From NCBI RefSeq assembly GCF_023715505.1, contig NZ_JAMBOH010000011.1:62001-126000 (forward strand): DNA of 64,000 nucleotides, read 5' to 3'. The notes below the pieces were generated by a model, which saw only the letters and a list, made by a program, of their open reading frames with translations, was not told where the DNA came from and did not search any database. This DNA comes from Neobacillus cucumis. Lineage in GTDB: Bacteria; Bacillota; Bacilli; Bacillales_B; DSM-18226. This document shows positions 28,913 through 38,019 of the stretch, in pieces. Position 1 is the stretch's first letter; every line of letters starts with the position of its first letter. The translations under genes and the position numbers were made by a program.

Positions 28913-30343
28913 TTACTCTCTTTCCAGCAGGGCTGCACCGGCGATTCCGGGATGTGTCATTTCATAGGGGTCGAGGATCAGATTAAGCTCATCTTCTGTT
29001 AACACATCATACTTCAAGCACAGTTCCCGGATGGGAGCACCGCTTAAGATGGCCTCCCGTGCAATTTTAGCCGCTGCTTCGTACCCAATATGGGGGTTAA
29101 CGGCCGTAATGACGCCAACACTTTTTTCTACATAGTCTTTTAATCTCTCTTCATTCGCCTTTATTCCTTTTAAACAATTTTCGGTAAAACTGCGGAAGGC
29201 ATTATTCATAATGCTGATCGACTGCAGAAGATTAAAAACGAGAACAGGCTCCATTACATTCAGTTCAAGCTGTCCTGCTTCGGAGGCAAGGCAGATCGTA
29301 TGGTCGTTCCCAATGACTTGAAAGGCTACCTGATTAATGACCTCTGGCATGACTGGATTTACTTTTCCTGGCATGATCGAAGAACCAGGCTGACGTGCTG
29401 GCAACATGATTTCACCCAAACCGGCTCTTGGTCCTGAAGCCATTAAGCGCAGGTCGTTAGCGATTTTTGACATATTAATCATACACACCTTCAATGCTGC
29501 TGATACTTCTGTATAGGCATCTGTATTTTGCGTCGCATCGACAAGATGTTCAGCACCCACCAGCGGCAGGCCGCTTATATCTTTAAGATGTTTGACCACA
29601 TACTCTATATAACGCGGGTCCGCATTTAAACCTGTTCCTACGGCTGTTGCCCCCATGTTCAATTCATACAAATGCTGGCGTGATTGCTTAATCCGTTTGA
29701 TATCACGTTCGACTGCGCGGCTATATGCTTCAAATTCCTGCCCAAGTCGAATCGGTACCGCATCCTGAAGATGGGTGCGTCCCATTTTAATCACAGGATT
29801 GAACTCCTCCGCCTTTTGCTGAAAGACGGAATGCATCTCTTCCATGGTTGCCAATAGTTTCTCTAAAAGATTTAGAACGGCAATATGAATCGCTGTAGGA
29901 AATGAATCATTCGTCGATTGTGACATATTGACATGGGTATTAGGACTGCAGTGGAAATAGTCCCCCTTTTCTTTCCCTATTAACTCAATGGCACGGTTGG
30001 CAAGGACTTCATTTACATTCATGTTAATTGAGGTTCCTGCGCCGCCTTGGATAGGATCGACGATAATTTGATCGTACCATTTGCCTTCCATCATTTCATC
30101 TGCTGCCTTAATGATCGCTTCTCCAATGCCTGAATAGAGCCGTTTAACCTCTATATTTGCCATCGCAGCTGCTTTTTTCACCATCGCCATTGCCTTAATT
30201 AATTCTTCATGAATTCGATACCCAGTGATGGGAAAGTTTTCAACCGCGCGAAGTGTCTGGACCCCATAATAAGCTTCGGCAGGAACTTCTTTTGAGCCTA
30301 AAAAATCCTTTTCTGTTCTCATTGGACTCTTTGTGATGGACAT
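28913..30343 (-). CDS. ansB: Aspartate ammonia-lyase (aspartase)
   Basis: Converts aspartate to fumarate and ammonia. The fumarase/aspartase signature GSSIMPGKVNPVMPE is at residues 320-334, with TNTH-type segment SPNTHVNMSQSTND (133-146) and GRTHLQDA (188-195). ATG 30343 (MSITK) is 10 nt after GGGGAG and is preferred to the GTG at 30352. At 476 aa it is full length. Unlike in B. subtilis it is not fused to ansA in one operon but has its own copy of the same promoter. Confidence 0.95.
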   Translation of the reverse strand: MSITKSPMRTEKDFLGSKEVPAEAYYGVQTLRAVENFPITGYRIHEELIKAMAMVKKAAAMANIEVKRLYSGIGEAIIKAADEMMEGKWYDQIIVDPIQGGAGTSINMNVNEVLANRAIELIGKEKGDYFHCSPNTHVNMSQSTNDSFPTAIHIAVLNLLEKLLATMEEMHSVFQQKAEEFNPVIKMGRTHLQDAVPIRLGQEFEAYSRAVERDIKRIKQSRQHLYELNMGATAVGTGLNADPRYIEYVVKHLKDISGLPLVGAEHLVDATQNTDAYTEVSAALKVCMINMSKIANDLRLMASGPRAGLGEIMLPARQPGSSIMPGKVNPVMPEVINQVAFQVIGNDHTICLASEAGQLELNVMEPVLVFNLLQSISIMNNAFRSFTENCLKGIKANEERLKDYVEKSVGVITAVNPHIGYEAAAKIAREAILSGAPIRELCLKYDVLTEDELNLILDPYEMTHPGIAGAALLERE

Positions 30344-30409
30344 ATCTTTCACTCTCCCCTATGTAAAGTAAAATCATAAACAGCATCTCCATAAAAGGAA
30401 CATCAAATT

Positions 30410-30487
30410 TACGCGAAACGCGTATTTACACTAGCTATTATATTATTAAATTTCGAAAAATCAATATAATGTTCTCGTTACGCACAC
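30410..30487 (-). promoter_or_regulatory. ansB promoter with AnsR-type operators
   Basis: TTGATT (30459-30464), 16 nt, TATAAT (30437-30442) on the minus strand; perfect palindrome TACGCG-AAA-CGCGTA (30410-30424) downstream and TTCTCGTTACGCACA (about 30472-30486) upstream. About 80 bp are nearly identical to the ansA promoter. Confidence 0.75.
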
Positions 30488-30571
30488 TATTATTCTAGTC
30501 TATCCCATAACTCTTATCAGTTGGTGAGATAATCAATTATTTTTAATCTTCTGAAGATAAAAATCGAAAAT

Positions 30572-30649
30572 GTTCTCGTTTTGAGTACAAAATATTGATT
30601 TCTTTCTATTTTCAGTTTATAATTTCCATAAAAGTTCGCATAACGCGCA
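30572..30649 (+). promoter_or_regulatory. Aspartate permease promoter with AnsR-type operators
   Basis: TTGATT (30595-30600), 17-nt spacer, TATAAT (30618-30623) on the plus strand. Upstream GTTCTCGTTTTGAGTAC and downstream TTCGCATAACGCGCA (30635-30649) are degenerate forms of the AnsR palindrome at the same places as in the ansA and ansB promoters. The leader to the start is about 165 nt. Confidence 0.65.
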
Positions 30650-30748
30650 TATTTTTTGAAATGGGGGTGTTACGGATTAGGAGGTTATTAAAAATATAAA
30701 ACTCCTAATTAACAAAAGTTGTATAGATAATGATGTTTGGGAATTTTT

Positions 30749-30762
30749 TGTAAACGCTTTAT
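30749..30762. promoter_or_regulatory. cre-like site in the aspartate permease leader
   Basis: TGTAAACGCTTTAT fits the cre consensus at 13 of 14 positions and lies 33 nt before the start codon, where a CcpA roadblock could act. Confidence 0.6.
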
Positions 30763-30794
30763 ACCTTTGTTCTAAATATGAGAGGGGAAAACAA

Positions 30795-32429
30795 ATGAAT
30801 CAATTGCATCGAAAAATGGGGACTTTTTCATTGACTATGGTTGGGCTCGGATCGATTATTGGGTCCGGTTGGTTATTCGGAGCTTGGAGAGCGGCACAAA
30901 TTGCTGGACCAGCGGCTTTTATCTCTTGGATCATTGGTATGATCGTCATCTCATTTATTGCACTTTCTTATAGTGAATTAGGCTCCATGTTTCCTGAAGC
31001 AGGCGGAATGGTAAAATATACGCAGTACTCACACGGCTCGTTTGCAGGATTTCTCGCGGCATGGGCAAACTGGATAGCAATTGTTTCTGTCATTCCAGTT
31101 GAGGCCGTGGCATCTGTTCAATATATGAGTTCCTGGCCATGGAAATGGGCGCAATGGACACATGGTTTAGTAGCAAACGGAAGTCTTACCGGAGGAGGTT
31201 TAGCCATTGCCTCTGGATTACTAATAATCTACTTTTTCATTAATTACTGGACAGTCAGTTTGTTTTCAAAAGCGAATTCATTTATTACGGTCTTTAAAAT
31301 CATTATACCTGGACTTACGATTGGGACACTTTTATTTGCCGGCTTTCATGCCTCTAACTTTACTTCTACAGGAAGTATCGCACCGAACGGCTGGGCGGGT
31401 GTGCTTACCGCTGTAGCCACTTCTGGTATTATCTTTGCATTCAATGGTTTTCAAAGTCCAATTAATATGGCGGGTGAGGCAAAGAATCCTGGACGTTCTA
31501 TCCCCATTGCCGTAATTGGTTCCATTTTAATTGCCACCGTTATCTATGTTTTATTGCAGATTGCTTTTATTGGGGCAGTTAATCCGTCTATGATCGCAAA
31601 CGGATGGCACCATTTAACTTTCAATTCACCGTTTGCCGACTTAGCTATTTCATTAGGCATAAACTGGTTAGTAATTATTCTTTATTCTGATGCTTTTATT
31701 TCTCCTTCCGGGACAGGTATTACTTATACGGCAACCACTTCACGGATGATTTATGGAATGGAACAAAGCAAGTACTTTCCAAGTGTATTTGGAAAACTTC
31801 ATCCCCTTTATGGTGTCCCGCGTCAAGCCATGTTTTTAAACCTGGGTGTGTCTTTCTTATTTCTATTCCTGTTTAGAGGCTGGGGCGTATTAGCAGAGAT
31901 TATTTCAGTTGCAACTTTGATCTCTTATATTACAGGTCCAGTTACGGTGATGACCTTGAGACGCACAGGTGCAGACCTGTACCGCCCATTACGCTTGAAA
32001 GGATTACGTTTCATTTCGCCGATTGGATTCGTGATAGCTTCCTTAGTTCTATATTGGGCAAAATGGCCGCTGACCGGACAAGTATTATTTATCATTATGA
32101 TCGGCCTTCCCATTTATTTCTATTATCAAGCAAAACAAAAATGGAAGGGATTCCGTCAAAACTTCTTCGCAGGGCTGTGGATGGTTGCTTACCTATTATG
32201 TATGATGATCGTTTCATTCCTGGGAAGTGAAAAATTTGGCGGACTTAATGTCATTCCATTTGGCTGGGATATGGCCTTAGTAACATGCATGTCTCTTTTA
32301 TTCTACAGTTGGGCAATAAAGAGCGGATTCAAAACAGAATTTTTGGAACAAGGGCAGAAAGTGAACGATGACTTAAGATCAAAAGAGTACAAAATGGAAT
32401 CTCAATTGGATAAGAAAAATGCTATATAA
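30795..32429 (+). CDS. aspP: Aspartate:proton symporter (YveA/AspP-like)
   Basis: 544-aa APC-superfamily carrier with about 12-14 helices. Its N-terminal half (RKMG.FSL, GSGWLFGAWRAAQ.AGPA, YSELGSMFPE.GGM, ANWIAIVSVIPVEA.ASVQYMSSWPWKWA) agrees closely with B. subtilis YveA, the aspartate-proton symporter. The charged C-terminal tail (last 30 residues) is cytoplasmic. ATG is preceded by GAGAGGGG. It is next to ansA/ansR/ansB and shares their promoter layout, so import, deamination and deamidation form one unit. Confidence 0.88.
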   Translation: MNQLHRKMGTFSLTMVGLGSIIGSGWLFGAWRAAQIAGPAAFISWIIGMIVISFIALSYSELGSMFPEAGGMVKYTQYSHGSFAGFLAAWANWIAIVSVIPVEAVASVQYMSSWPWKWAQWTHGLVANGSLTGGGLAIASGLLIIYFFINYWTVSLFSKANSFITVFKIIIPGLTIGTLLFAGFHASNFTSTGSIAPNGWAGVLTAVATSGIIFAFNGFQSPINMAGEAKNPGRSIPIAVIGSILIATVIYVLLQIAFIGAVNPSMIANGWHHLTFNSPFADLAISLGINWLVIILYSDAFISPSGTGITYTATTSRMIYGMEQSKYFPSVFGKLHPLYGVPRQAMFLNLGVSFLFLFLFRGWGVLAEIISVATLISYITGPVTVMTLRRTGADLYRPLRLKGLRFISPIGFVIASLVLYWAKWPLTGQVLFIIMIGLPIYFYYQAKQKWKGFRQNFFAGLWMVAYLLCMMIVSFLGSEKFGGLNVIPFGWDMALVTCMSLLFYSWAIKSGFKTEFLEQGQKVNDDLRSKEYKMESQLDKKNAI

Positions 32430-32440
32430 TAAACGATTCC

Positions 32441-32475
32441 TAGTACGCAAATTCGAACTTCTAATTTGCGTACTA
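32441..32475. other. Perfect 13-bp hairpin after the aspartate permease
   Basis: TAGTACGCAAATT pairs perfectly with AATTTGCGTACTA around 9 nt, 12 nt after the stop codon. It lacks a T tail, so it may stabilise the mRNA 3' end. Confidence 0.6.
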
Positions 32476-32548
32476 CAGAAAAAGCACACATTTATAGGTG
32501 AGGGTAAAGTACCATTTCTAATTAGGAGCAAGATGACCAAAAATAGTA

Positions 32549-32605
32549 AGCCATAAAAGATATGCCATTAATGGTATGGCCTTTATGGCTATTTCTTTCT
32601 CCGGT
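32549..32605 (+). terminator. Terminator-like structure after the aspartate permease
   Basis: AGCCATAAA pairs with TTTATGGCT, with partial inner pairing ATGCC/GGTAT, followed by ATTTCTTTCTCC. The T tail is weak. Confidence 0.45.
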
Positions 32606-32640
32606 GCTTTATTGTAAAAACAATCCCAATCTTACAAGCA

Positions 32641-32800
32641 TTAGAAAAGCGCAAGCGCCTTGGTTAGCCCCGACAAGCACAAGACGAGCCGGCCGAAAGG
32701 TTGCTCTTTAACCTTTTGGCCGGATTGGCTTGTGACCTCGAGGGGCTAGGCGCTGGAGCTGGACAATTTTCGAAGTCAAAAATATTTATACTTTCTTATC
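32641..32800 (+). repeat. Dispersed ~155-bp structured repeat, copy 3
   Basis: Same element as at 7485 and 9253, here with the central stem intact: CCGGCCGAAAGGTT against AACCTTTTGGCCGG. Also GCGCAAGCGCC at the left and GGGGCTAGGCGC at the right. It is directly followed by hairpin element copy 3. No gene lies in 32430-33046. Confidence 0.88.
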
Positions 32801-32811
32801 TTTTAAAAAAG

Positions 32812-32859
32812 ACCTCATTTACTTGTGGTACGGCTCAACGTAACTCATCTAAATGAGGT
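32812..32859. repeat. 48-bp hairpin element, copy 3
   Basis: ACCTCATTTACTTGTGGTAC…CTAAATGAGGT, with A6 before and T-rich sequence after. Located 12 bp from the end of the ~155-bp repeat. Confidence 0.75.
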
Positions 32860-33046
32860 TTAATTTTTTTTCACCCAAAATAATTTTACTAGAATTTCAA
32901 TAAAGAACAGTACTGATAAAAATACTATTATCCTTTTAAAATACTTCTATTTATTAGGAAGAATTTATCTTTTCTGGGTGTGTGAAAATAAAGAGTAACT
33001 GGAAACTTGCCAGGCTCAAAATTATATGAGTATTAACTTGCACCGT

Positions 33047-34009
33047 TTATGGGCAGAATATTCGTAATCTCTCTTGTAAACTCGCTAAAACTTCTTCTGG
33101 CATTTCCTTGACCTTGATATCCCCGCCTAGGAAAAGCAGCCAACTTGTCATTTCATTCAATTCTTCGGGATTATGAACATCGATAAAAGTCTTTAAAATG
33201 GCTGTGGCTTGGTAAGGATTCGTATAGGAAAGTGATACTTTTAAAGGGTGGTATTTTTTAAACTGAGCAATCGCTTTTGGACCAAGTTCAAGAACAAGGT
33301 TGATTACCTCCTCCTGCTTACTTAGTTTTTCTACCATCTTTTTCTTACTTAATCTATTTATCGTTGGGTAGGATTGGACATTGGTGAGATTGTCGACATT
33401 AAAGATCTGCTTCTTTTCTTCCTTTAAGTCAAAACCTTCAATCAGCCACAGGCTTTTTTCACGATAAAGGTGCAAGAGATAAATGGGATAAGACCTTATT
33501 ACCTTCTCTTCTTTAATAGTGATCAATAAATATCGATCCAAAAGAAGGACTTGGATGAGTTTTTCTAACATGGGATGAGGGAGGTCTGACAGATCAAGCA
33601 GGTCAGGGTTATTCGGGTTGGTCCCTTCAAATAGCAAGATTTGATTTAAAAGAACTATGGTCTCTTGCTGGTTTTCTGAGATGAGGCCTAGTAACTTTTC
33701 AGCTAAAGACTGACGACTCTTTAGATAGGGGAGCTGTTGATTTTTTGTGGCCATAAAGGCAATAAAAAGAGCTTTAATTTCATTATCAGTAAAGCGAACA
33801 GTGGGCAGGACAGAGTTGTTCATGACAAAATACCCCCCATCCCTGCCAACTTCAGCGACAAGCGGCATCCCCATAGCTTCAATTTCTCTGATATCTCTAA
33901 TAGCTGTCGAACGAGAGATGTTAAATTCCCGCATGATTTCAGAAATTGTAAAGTGAGCGCGATTGTTGATATACCGCATGATGATATTAATCCGTTCAAC
34001 TTTTTTCAT
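33047..34009 (-). CDS. HTH-WYL transcriptional regulator (YafY type)
   Basis: 320-aa regulator with an N-terminal DeoR-like winged helix (about 1-60; FTISEIMREFNISRSTAIRDI) followed by a WYL-type ligand domain (about 130-320, with YREKSLWLIEGFD near the WYL strand). The WYL fold senses nucleotides or small ligands in other proteins. ATG 34009 has GGAGGTCC-type sequence upstream. It is divergent from the GyrI-like/unknown gene pair at 34.1-35.1 kb and likely controls it. Confidence 0.85.
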   Translation of the reverse strand: MKKVERINIIMRYINNRAHFTISEIMREFNISRSTAIRDIREIEAMGMPLVAEVGRDGGYFVMNNSVLPTVRFTDNEIKALFIAFMATKNQQLPYLKSRQSLAEKLLGLISENQQETIVLLNQILLFEGTNPNNPDLLDLSDLPHPMLEKLIQVLLLDRYLLITIKEEKVIRSYPIYLLHLYREKSLWLIEGFDLKEEKKQIFNVDNLTNVQSYPTINRLSKKKMVEKLSKQEEVINLVLELGPKAIAQFKKYHPLKVSLSYTNPYQATAILKTFIDVHNPEELNEMTSWLLFLGGDIKVKEMPEEVLASLQERLRIFCP

Positions 34010-34119
34010 CTGGACCTCCTAAACAGTATCATTTTTTGACATCATTTAAGGCTATTATAAACTCATCAAGTGGAAAGACAAATCATTTGATTAATTTTAA
34101 AAAAAGGAAGGTTTTAATT

Positions 34120-34599
34120 ATGGCAGATTATACGCTAGAAGAAAAAGATAGCTTTACTGTTTTAGGTTTTGGAATTGAGCTTAAGAGCGATTACACAGAC
34201 TATGCTGGCATAAGCCAGGAAAAGTCAGATTTTTGGGAGACCGTCAAACAAGATGGAAGGCTTGACACTTTAAAGACAAATGCCACAAATGACTACATTT
34301 TTGCCGTGAATGAAGCGGTGAATAATAAGATGATGCATTATGCTGGCGTCATGACAGAGACATCGTTACCGGAAGCAACGAGAGTTATCCAATTTCCTAA
34401 AGGGGAGTACCTAGTTGTTAAAGGGGAAGCGAAAACGGCTGATGAGTTGAGTAATATGCTCACTGGCATTGCCTTTGGTCAAGTCTTGCCAGAAGCAAAG
34501 AATTTTGCCTATGTTGGCGGGCCAAATGCAACGGTTGAGATGGGGCAGCGAAATGGCTTAGTATTTGGTGAAATATGGATTCCTGTTGTTAGGAAATAA
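34120..34599 (+). CDS. GyrI-like effector-binding domain protein
   Basis: 159-aa stand-alone GyrI-like/AraC effector-binding domain, the fold of BmrR and SbmC that binds hydrophobic cations or gyrase, but with no DNA-binding part. Typical elements are the N-terminal FTVLGFGIELK strand, FAVNEAVNNKMMHYAGVM and FPKGEYLVVKGEA, and the end GLVFGEIWIPV. ATG 34120 has GGAAGG upstream; the frame opens at 34036. The divergent neighbour is a WYL regulator; such pairs often sense toxic compounds. Confidence 0.82.
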   Translation: MADYTLEEKDSFTVLGFGIELKSDYTDYAGISQEKSDFWETVKQDGRLDTLKTNATNDYIFAVNEAVNNKMMHYAGVMTETSLPEATRVIQFPKGEYLVVKGEAKTADELSNMLTGIAFGQVLPEAKNFAYVGGPNATVEMGQRNGLVFGEIWIPVVRK

Positions 34600-34620
34600 A
34601 GAGATAAGAGGAGGATGGAA

Positions 34621-35088
34621 TTGTCTTATATCGTTGATTTTAAAAATGTGTCTACGGTTGGTTTACTGTCTTCACCTGTAGCAGAAGCGCTTGCTGGTTT
34701 ACGTGCCAATGAAGCCCGTTATTTTATGAACAAATACAAGCATGAATTTACGGTTGTACCAGCTAGCGAGTCCAGCGAGACACTTGATTATGTGAATCGA
34801 ATTTTGAAGGAAGAACGTGATATTGAGTTTGCAGCCAAACCTTTAGAAACATCTCGTTTTCAAGTGGAAAATATCAAAATGGCCTACGTCTTTTATGAGG
34901 ATGGTCTTGAGGTCAACGTCATGTATACGGTTGATGACCCTAAGCCGAAGCGAGCTGTTGGTTTTAAGCTTTCTGAGGGGATGGAGGTACCAAAGGAGCT
35001 AGAAGGGAAGTTTAAGTTTGCTAGGCAGAAGTCTAAACTAGCTGGAACCATTCGGGGCTCGTATTTTGTTATTAAAGGAGAATATTAA
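34621..35088 (+). CDS. Conserved-looking hypothetical protein (155 aa)
   Basis: I do not recognise this protein. It is a soluble, mixed alpha/beta, lysine-rich protein with no signal or membrane segment. It lies 21 nt after the GyrI-like gene and is clearly cotranscribed. AGGAGG touches the ATG at 34615, so the TTG at 34621, 6 nt after it, is the more credible start (SYIVDFKNVSTVGLL). A role beside the GyrI-like protein is only an inference from the operon. Confidence 0.7.
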   Translation: MSYIVDFKNVSTVGLLSSPVAEALAGLRANEARYFMNKYKHEFTVVPASESSETLDYVNRILKEERDIEFAAKPLETSRFQVENIKMAYVFYEDGLEVNVMYTVDDPKPKRAVGFKLSEGMEVPKELEGKFKFARQKSKLAGTIRGSYFVIKGEY

Positions 35089-35209
35089 AGTAAACAAAAG
35101 GATATGTGGAGGATTTCAGCCATCTTTTTGTATATGGCCATTCTTTTTTATTTGGATAGGAAATCCTGATTGAGCAAAAAAATTAAGTTCCCGCAAGAAC
35201 AAAAGTACA

Positions 35210-35253
35210 AAACAGCACTTCTCCATCAAATTAGGGTAAGTGCTGTTTGTTTT
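35210..35253 (+). terminator. Terminator of the GyrI-like operon
   Basis: AAACAGCACTT pairs with AAGTGCTGTTT around 17 nt, then GTTTTTCG on the plus strand. A weaker GCCAT/ATGGC hairpin with T6 lies nearer the stop (about 35119-35152). Confidence 0.7.
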
Positions 35254-35260
35254 TCGCAAA

Positions 35261-35312
35261 ACCTCATTTATTTGTGATACCGTTCATCATATCTTAAGTA
35301 ATTTAAAATGAA
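35261..35312. repeat. 48-bp hairpin element, copy 4 (decayed)
   Basis: ACCTCATTTATTTGTGATAC matches the left half of the family; the right half is altered and the closing TGAGGT has become TGAAAA, with a short insertion. Confidence 0.5.
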
Positions 35313-35346
35313 AAGATTCTACTGGATGCAGTACAGAAGATCGAAA

Positions 35347-35380
35347 AAAAGCTCGTAGAAACACCGCTCTACAAGCTTTT
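35347..35380 (-). terminator. Terminator of the TDT carrier gene
   Basis: AAAAGCTTGTAGA/TCTACGAGCTTTT on the minus strand, then T-rich. The stem overlaps the last codons and the stop. Confidence 0.8.
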
Positions 35381-36430
35381 CTCCTCCACTGACTTAGCGT
35401 AATGAATACGTTGAAAAAACATGTGGTGGATCATGCCCAAAAACACAAATACCCAAGCAGCCAGTGCAATATACACCATAAACCGAGGAATCACGGTTAA
35501 AAATGGAACCCCCAGCGCCTTAGACAACTGATAGGTACTCGTCGTATACATTGCCAGCGGAAACGCCAGCCCCCAAAACTGCGGATCATACGATAAAGGA
35601 TAACGATGATAAAGATGACGCCAGATCATCAGAATAAACATCAGTGGAATCCACCAGGTACCCATAATCCAGAAAAACAACGTAAACCCTTTTAAAAAGG
35701 GAGTAATTTCAACCAGTAACGGCCAATACTTGGCATTCAAAATGAGCGAAGAACCTGCCAATGTAGTAATCGCAACCGCCCCCATATTAATCCAGTACGG
35801 GGGTGTCAGGGCTGAATGATCAAGCTTTAAAAAGGTAAAGCGGTAAAAAATCAATGTGATAATGTTGAGGTACAACATACAGCCAAGAAAATACATACAT
35901 AACGTAAAAAACAAGGCAACATCCTGCCCCCGTTCCATATAGGGCACAAGCAGCGTTCCAAGGATGGAGATCGAGTGCGTTGCGACCGCCGCAATCAACC
36001 AGGCCCCATTAATCCCTTCAGCAAGCGCTGGCTTCTCCTTGCGAATCGTAACCGCTGAAAAAAAGGTATACATGATCACGACCCATAGAAGAATCGCCAG
36101 CCCCCATAAATACACGGCAACCCTATAAAAATCAGTAATAATAATAAGCTGGCAGCCAAACATACTGGTTCCGGCAACGATCGTAAAAAATCCGGGCCCA
36201 GCGGTATGGCTCATCAAATCGGCAGCCATTCTAGGAAAATAGCAAAAAAACCGAATAAGCGTTAAGATCCATAAACCAATATATGCCGCTGCGTTTAGAT
36301 AGAATAAAATCTTAGCAATCAAGTCCATTCCAAGAAAATAAGTTCCGATGGAGAGGGCCCCCGTGGCCATTACCAGCGCAAAATAGCCTGGGAATAGATG
36401 AACTGCTTTTTGTTTAAAAAAAGAAAACAC
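35369..36430 (-). CDS. TDT-family carrier (TehA/SLAC1/Mae1-like)
   Basis: 353-aa membrane protein with ten hydrophobic helices. The N-terminus FPGYFALVMATGALSIG and the central TAGPGFFTIVAGTSMFG are typical of the telluriteresistance/dicarboxylate transporter family, which includes anion channels and malate carriers. Monocistronic, with its own terminator. The transported anion is unknown. Confidence 0.82.
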   Translation of the reverse strand: MFSFFKQKAVHLFPGYFALVMATGALSIGTYFLGMDLIAKILFYLNAAAYIGLWILTLIRFFCYFPRMAADLMSHTAGPGFFTIVAGTSMFGCQLIIITDFYRVAVYLWGLAILLWVVIMYTFFSAVTIRKEKPALAEGINGAWLIAAVATHSISILGTLLVPYMERGQDVALFFTLCMYFLGCMLYLNIITLIFYRFTFLKLDHSALTPPYWINMGAVAITTLAGSSLILNAKYWPLLVEITPFLKGFTLFFWIMGTWWIPLMFILMIWRHLYHRYPLSYDPQFWGLAFPLAMYTTSTYQLSKALGVPFLTVIPRFMVYIALAAWVFVFLGMIHHMFFQRIHYAKSVEEKSL

Positions 36431-36520
36431 GGTCTCCCCCCTTATTAAGTCTCTCTTTAGATCATTTTATCACATATGTACTAGGCAAAACTTATAAACA
36501 AATTGATAGTAGAAAAGATA

Positions 36521-36549
36521 AGAGGGTGTCTAATACTAAAACACCCTCT
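36521..36549 (-). terminator. Terminator of aprX
   Basis: AGAGGGTGT pairs with ACACCCTCT across 11 nt, 10 nt after the aprX stop. The T tail is moderate (TATCTTTTC). Confidence 0.65.
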
Positions 36550-36558
36550 CTAACATGA

Positions 36559-37869
36559 TTAAGGAATCGAGTTATTAGCATCAATATACCCTGCACCATA
36601 TACATTATAGTCCCTGTCCTTCCACAAAACGGTACCGGAAGTTAGTAAGTTTTTGATTTCGTCGGGGCTTAATTGTGGGTTACTTTCTTTTATCAAAGCA
36701 ACGATTCCAGCACAAATCGGTGTCGCCATAGAAGTTCCCGATAAAGTAAAGTAATTACTTCCTACTCGGCTGCTCTTTTGAGCCCTGTCCAAATAGGAGT
36801 TAGGTGACCTTAATGAAACAATATCAACCCCTGGAGCTAAAATATCCGGCTTTTTCACATTATAAATTGTCGGCCCCCGGCTGGAAAAACTAGCGACATC
36901 ATCATCTGTTCTTTGCAAGGTGTCCTTGTCATCGAACGCTCCCACCGTAATCACTCGGTCACTTATACCAGGACTTGCAATGGTACTCCGGTCCGGACCT
37001 TCATTTCCAGCTGCGACACATACGACGATGCCCGATTCCCAAGCACTCTCCACAATTTTAACCATTGGATCATGATTCTCTGAACGATAATTGCGGGCAG
37101 TACTTCCTAACGACATACTAATAATATCAATCTTATTAGCAGGATTTTGTTTATTGTATAGAATACACCATTCTACACCAAGCATAATCGTTTCAAGAGA
37201 ACCTGAACCTGATCTGTCCAGAACTTTAACCCCAACTAGATGTGCTTTTGGAGCAGGCCCCGTATACTTTAAAGACGCTGAAGCAGCATCTCCCGCACAG
37301 TGCGTCCCATGACCGTTATCATCATATGGAGCAGTCCTGTTATTAATAAAATCCACAAAATCTGTAATTCGGCCAGATAAATCAGGATGTGGATAAATTC
37401 CTGTATCGACAATGGCAATCTTAACCCCGCTGCCTGTTAGTTCTTTTCCGTTTCTTATGATTCCTTTAGCATTCGCTGATGGAACGGCTACGTTTAAAAA
37501 AGCCTTCACTTCACTATTTAAATAGACTTTCTTTATATGGTTACAATTTGTGAGAAGCTCTTCTAATCCATTCGGCGTAAGGTCTGCACTGCTGCAGGAA
37601 ATCCGGTGAAATTGGTGTCTCAACCGATTTTTCCTATGGCGTCCCACTATCTCACCTACTACTTGGCATCCCTCTTCGAAGCAGCCTTCCTCAAACTCAA
37701 TAATAACAGATAATTTTTTCCTCTTTTTTATGGTCCCTTCAAAAAAATCATGCAAAAAGCATGGTGTCCATTTGAAAGGTTTATAAAGGTTTAAGATACT
37801 TTCACGTAAGGAATGATCCAGTTTATGTGCATGTGATCGTACCATTTGAACCATTGAATAACCAAACAT
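36559..37869 (-). CDS. aprX: Intracellular-type subtilisin AprX
   Basis: 436-aa S8 serine protease. Catalytic residues are Asp155 (AIVDTGI), His187 (NGHGTHCAG) and Ser380 (GTSMATP); the oxyanion Asn is in AAGNEGP. There is no signal peptide. The N-terminal ~120 residues (FGYSMVQMVRS, KPFKWTPCFLHDFFE) match the distinctive prodomain of B. subtilis AprX, a stationary-phase protease. Monocistronic with its own terminator. Confidence 0.94.
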   Translation of the reverse strand: MFGYSMVQMVRSHAHKLDHSLRESILNLYKPFKWTPCFLHDFFEGTIKKRKKLSVIIEFEEGCFEEGCQVVGEIVGRHRKNRLRHQFHRISCSSADLTPNGLEELLTNCNHIKKVYLNSEVKAFLNVAVPSANAKGIIRNGKELTGSGVKIAIVDTGIYPHPDLSGRITDFVDFINNRTAPYDDNGHGTHCAGDAASASLKYTGPAPKAHLVGVKVLDRSGSGSLETIMLGVEWCILYNKQNPANKIDIISMSLGSTARNYRSENHDPMVKIVESAWESGIVVCVAAGNEGPDRSTIASPGISDRVITVGAFDDKDTLQRTDDDVASFSSRGPTIYNVKKPDILAPGVDIVSLRSPNSYLDRAQKSSRVGSNYFTLSGTSMATPICAGIVALIKESNPQLSPDEIKNLLTSGTVLWKDRDYNVYGAGYIDANNSIP

Positions 37870-37980
37870 CCATATCCCTCCATTCTTTTGCTCTATCAGT
37901 CTATGAATGGAAGAAAATATGGCATCAACGCTTGTCCGAAAGTTGTCAAAAAAAGGCGAAAGTAATCGACAATAAAAAAT

Positions 37981-38003
37981 AGCAGCCTGGGTCTCAAGCT
38001 GCC
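37981..38003 (-). terminator. Terminator of the YhgE/Pip gene
   Basis: GGCAGC pairs with GCTGCT (one G-U) on the minus strand, followed by ATTTTTTATT, 16 nt after the stop. Confidence 0.7.
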
Positions 38004-38019
38004 ATTTTTCATCATTGTA

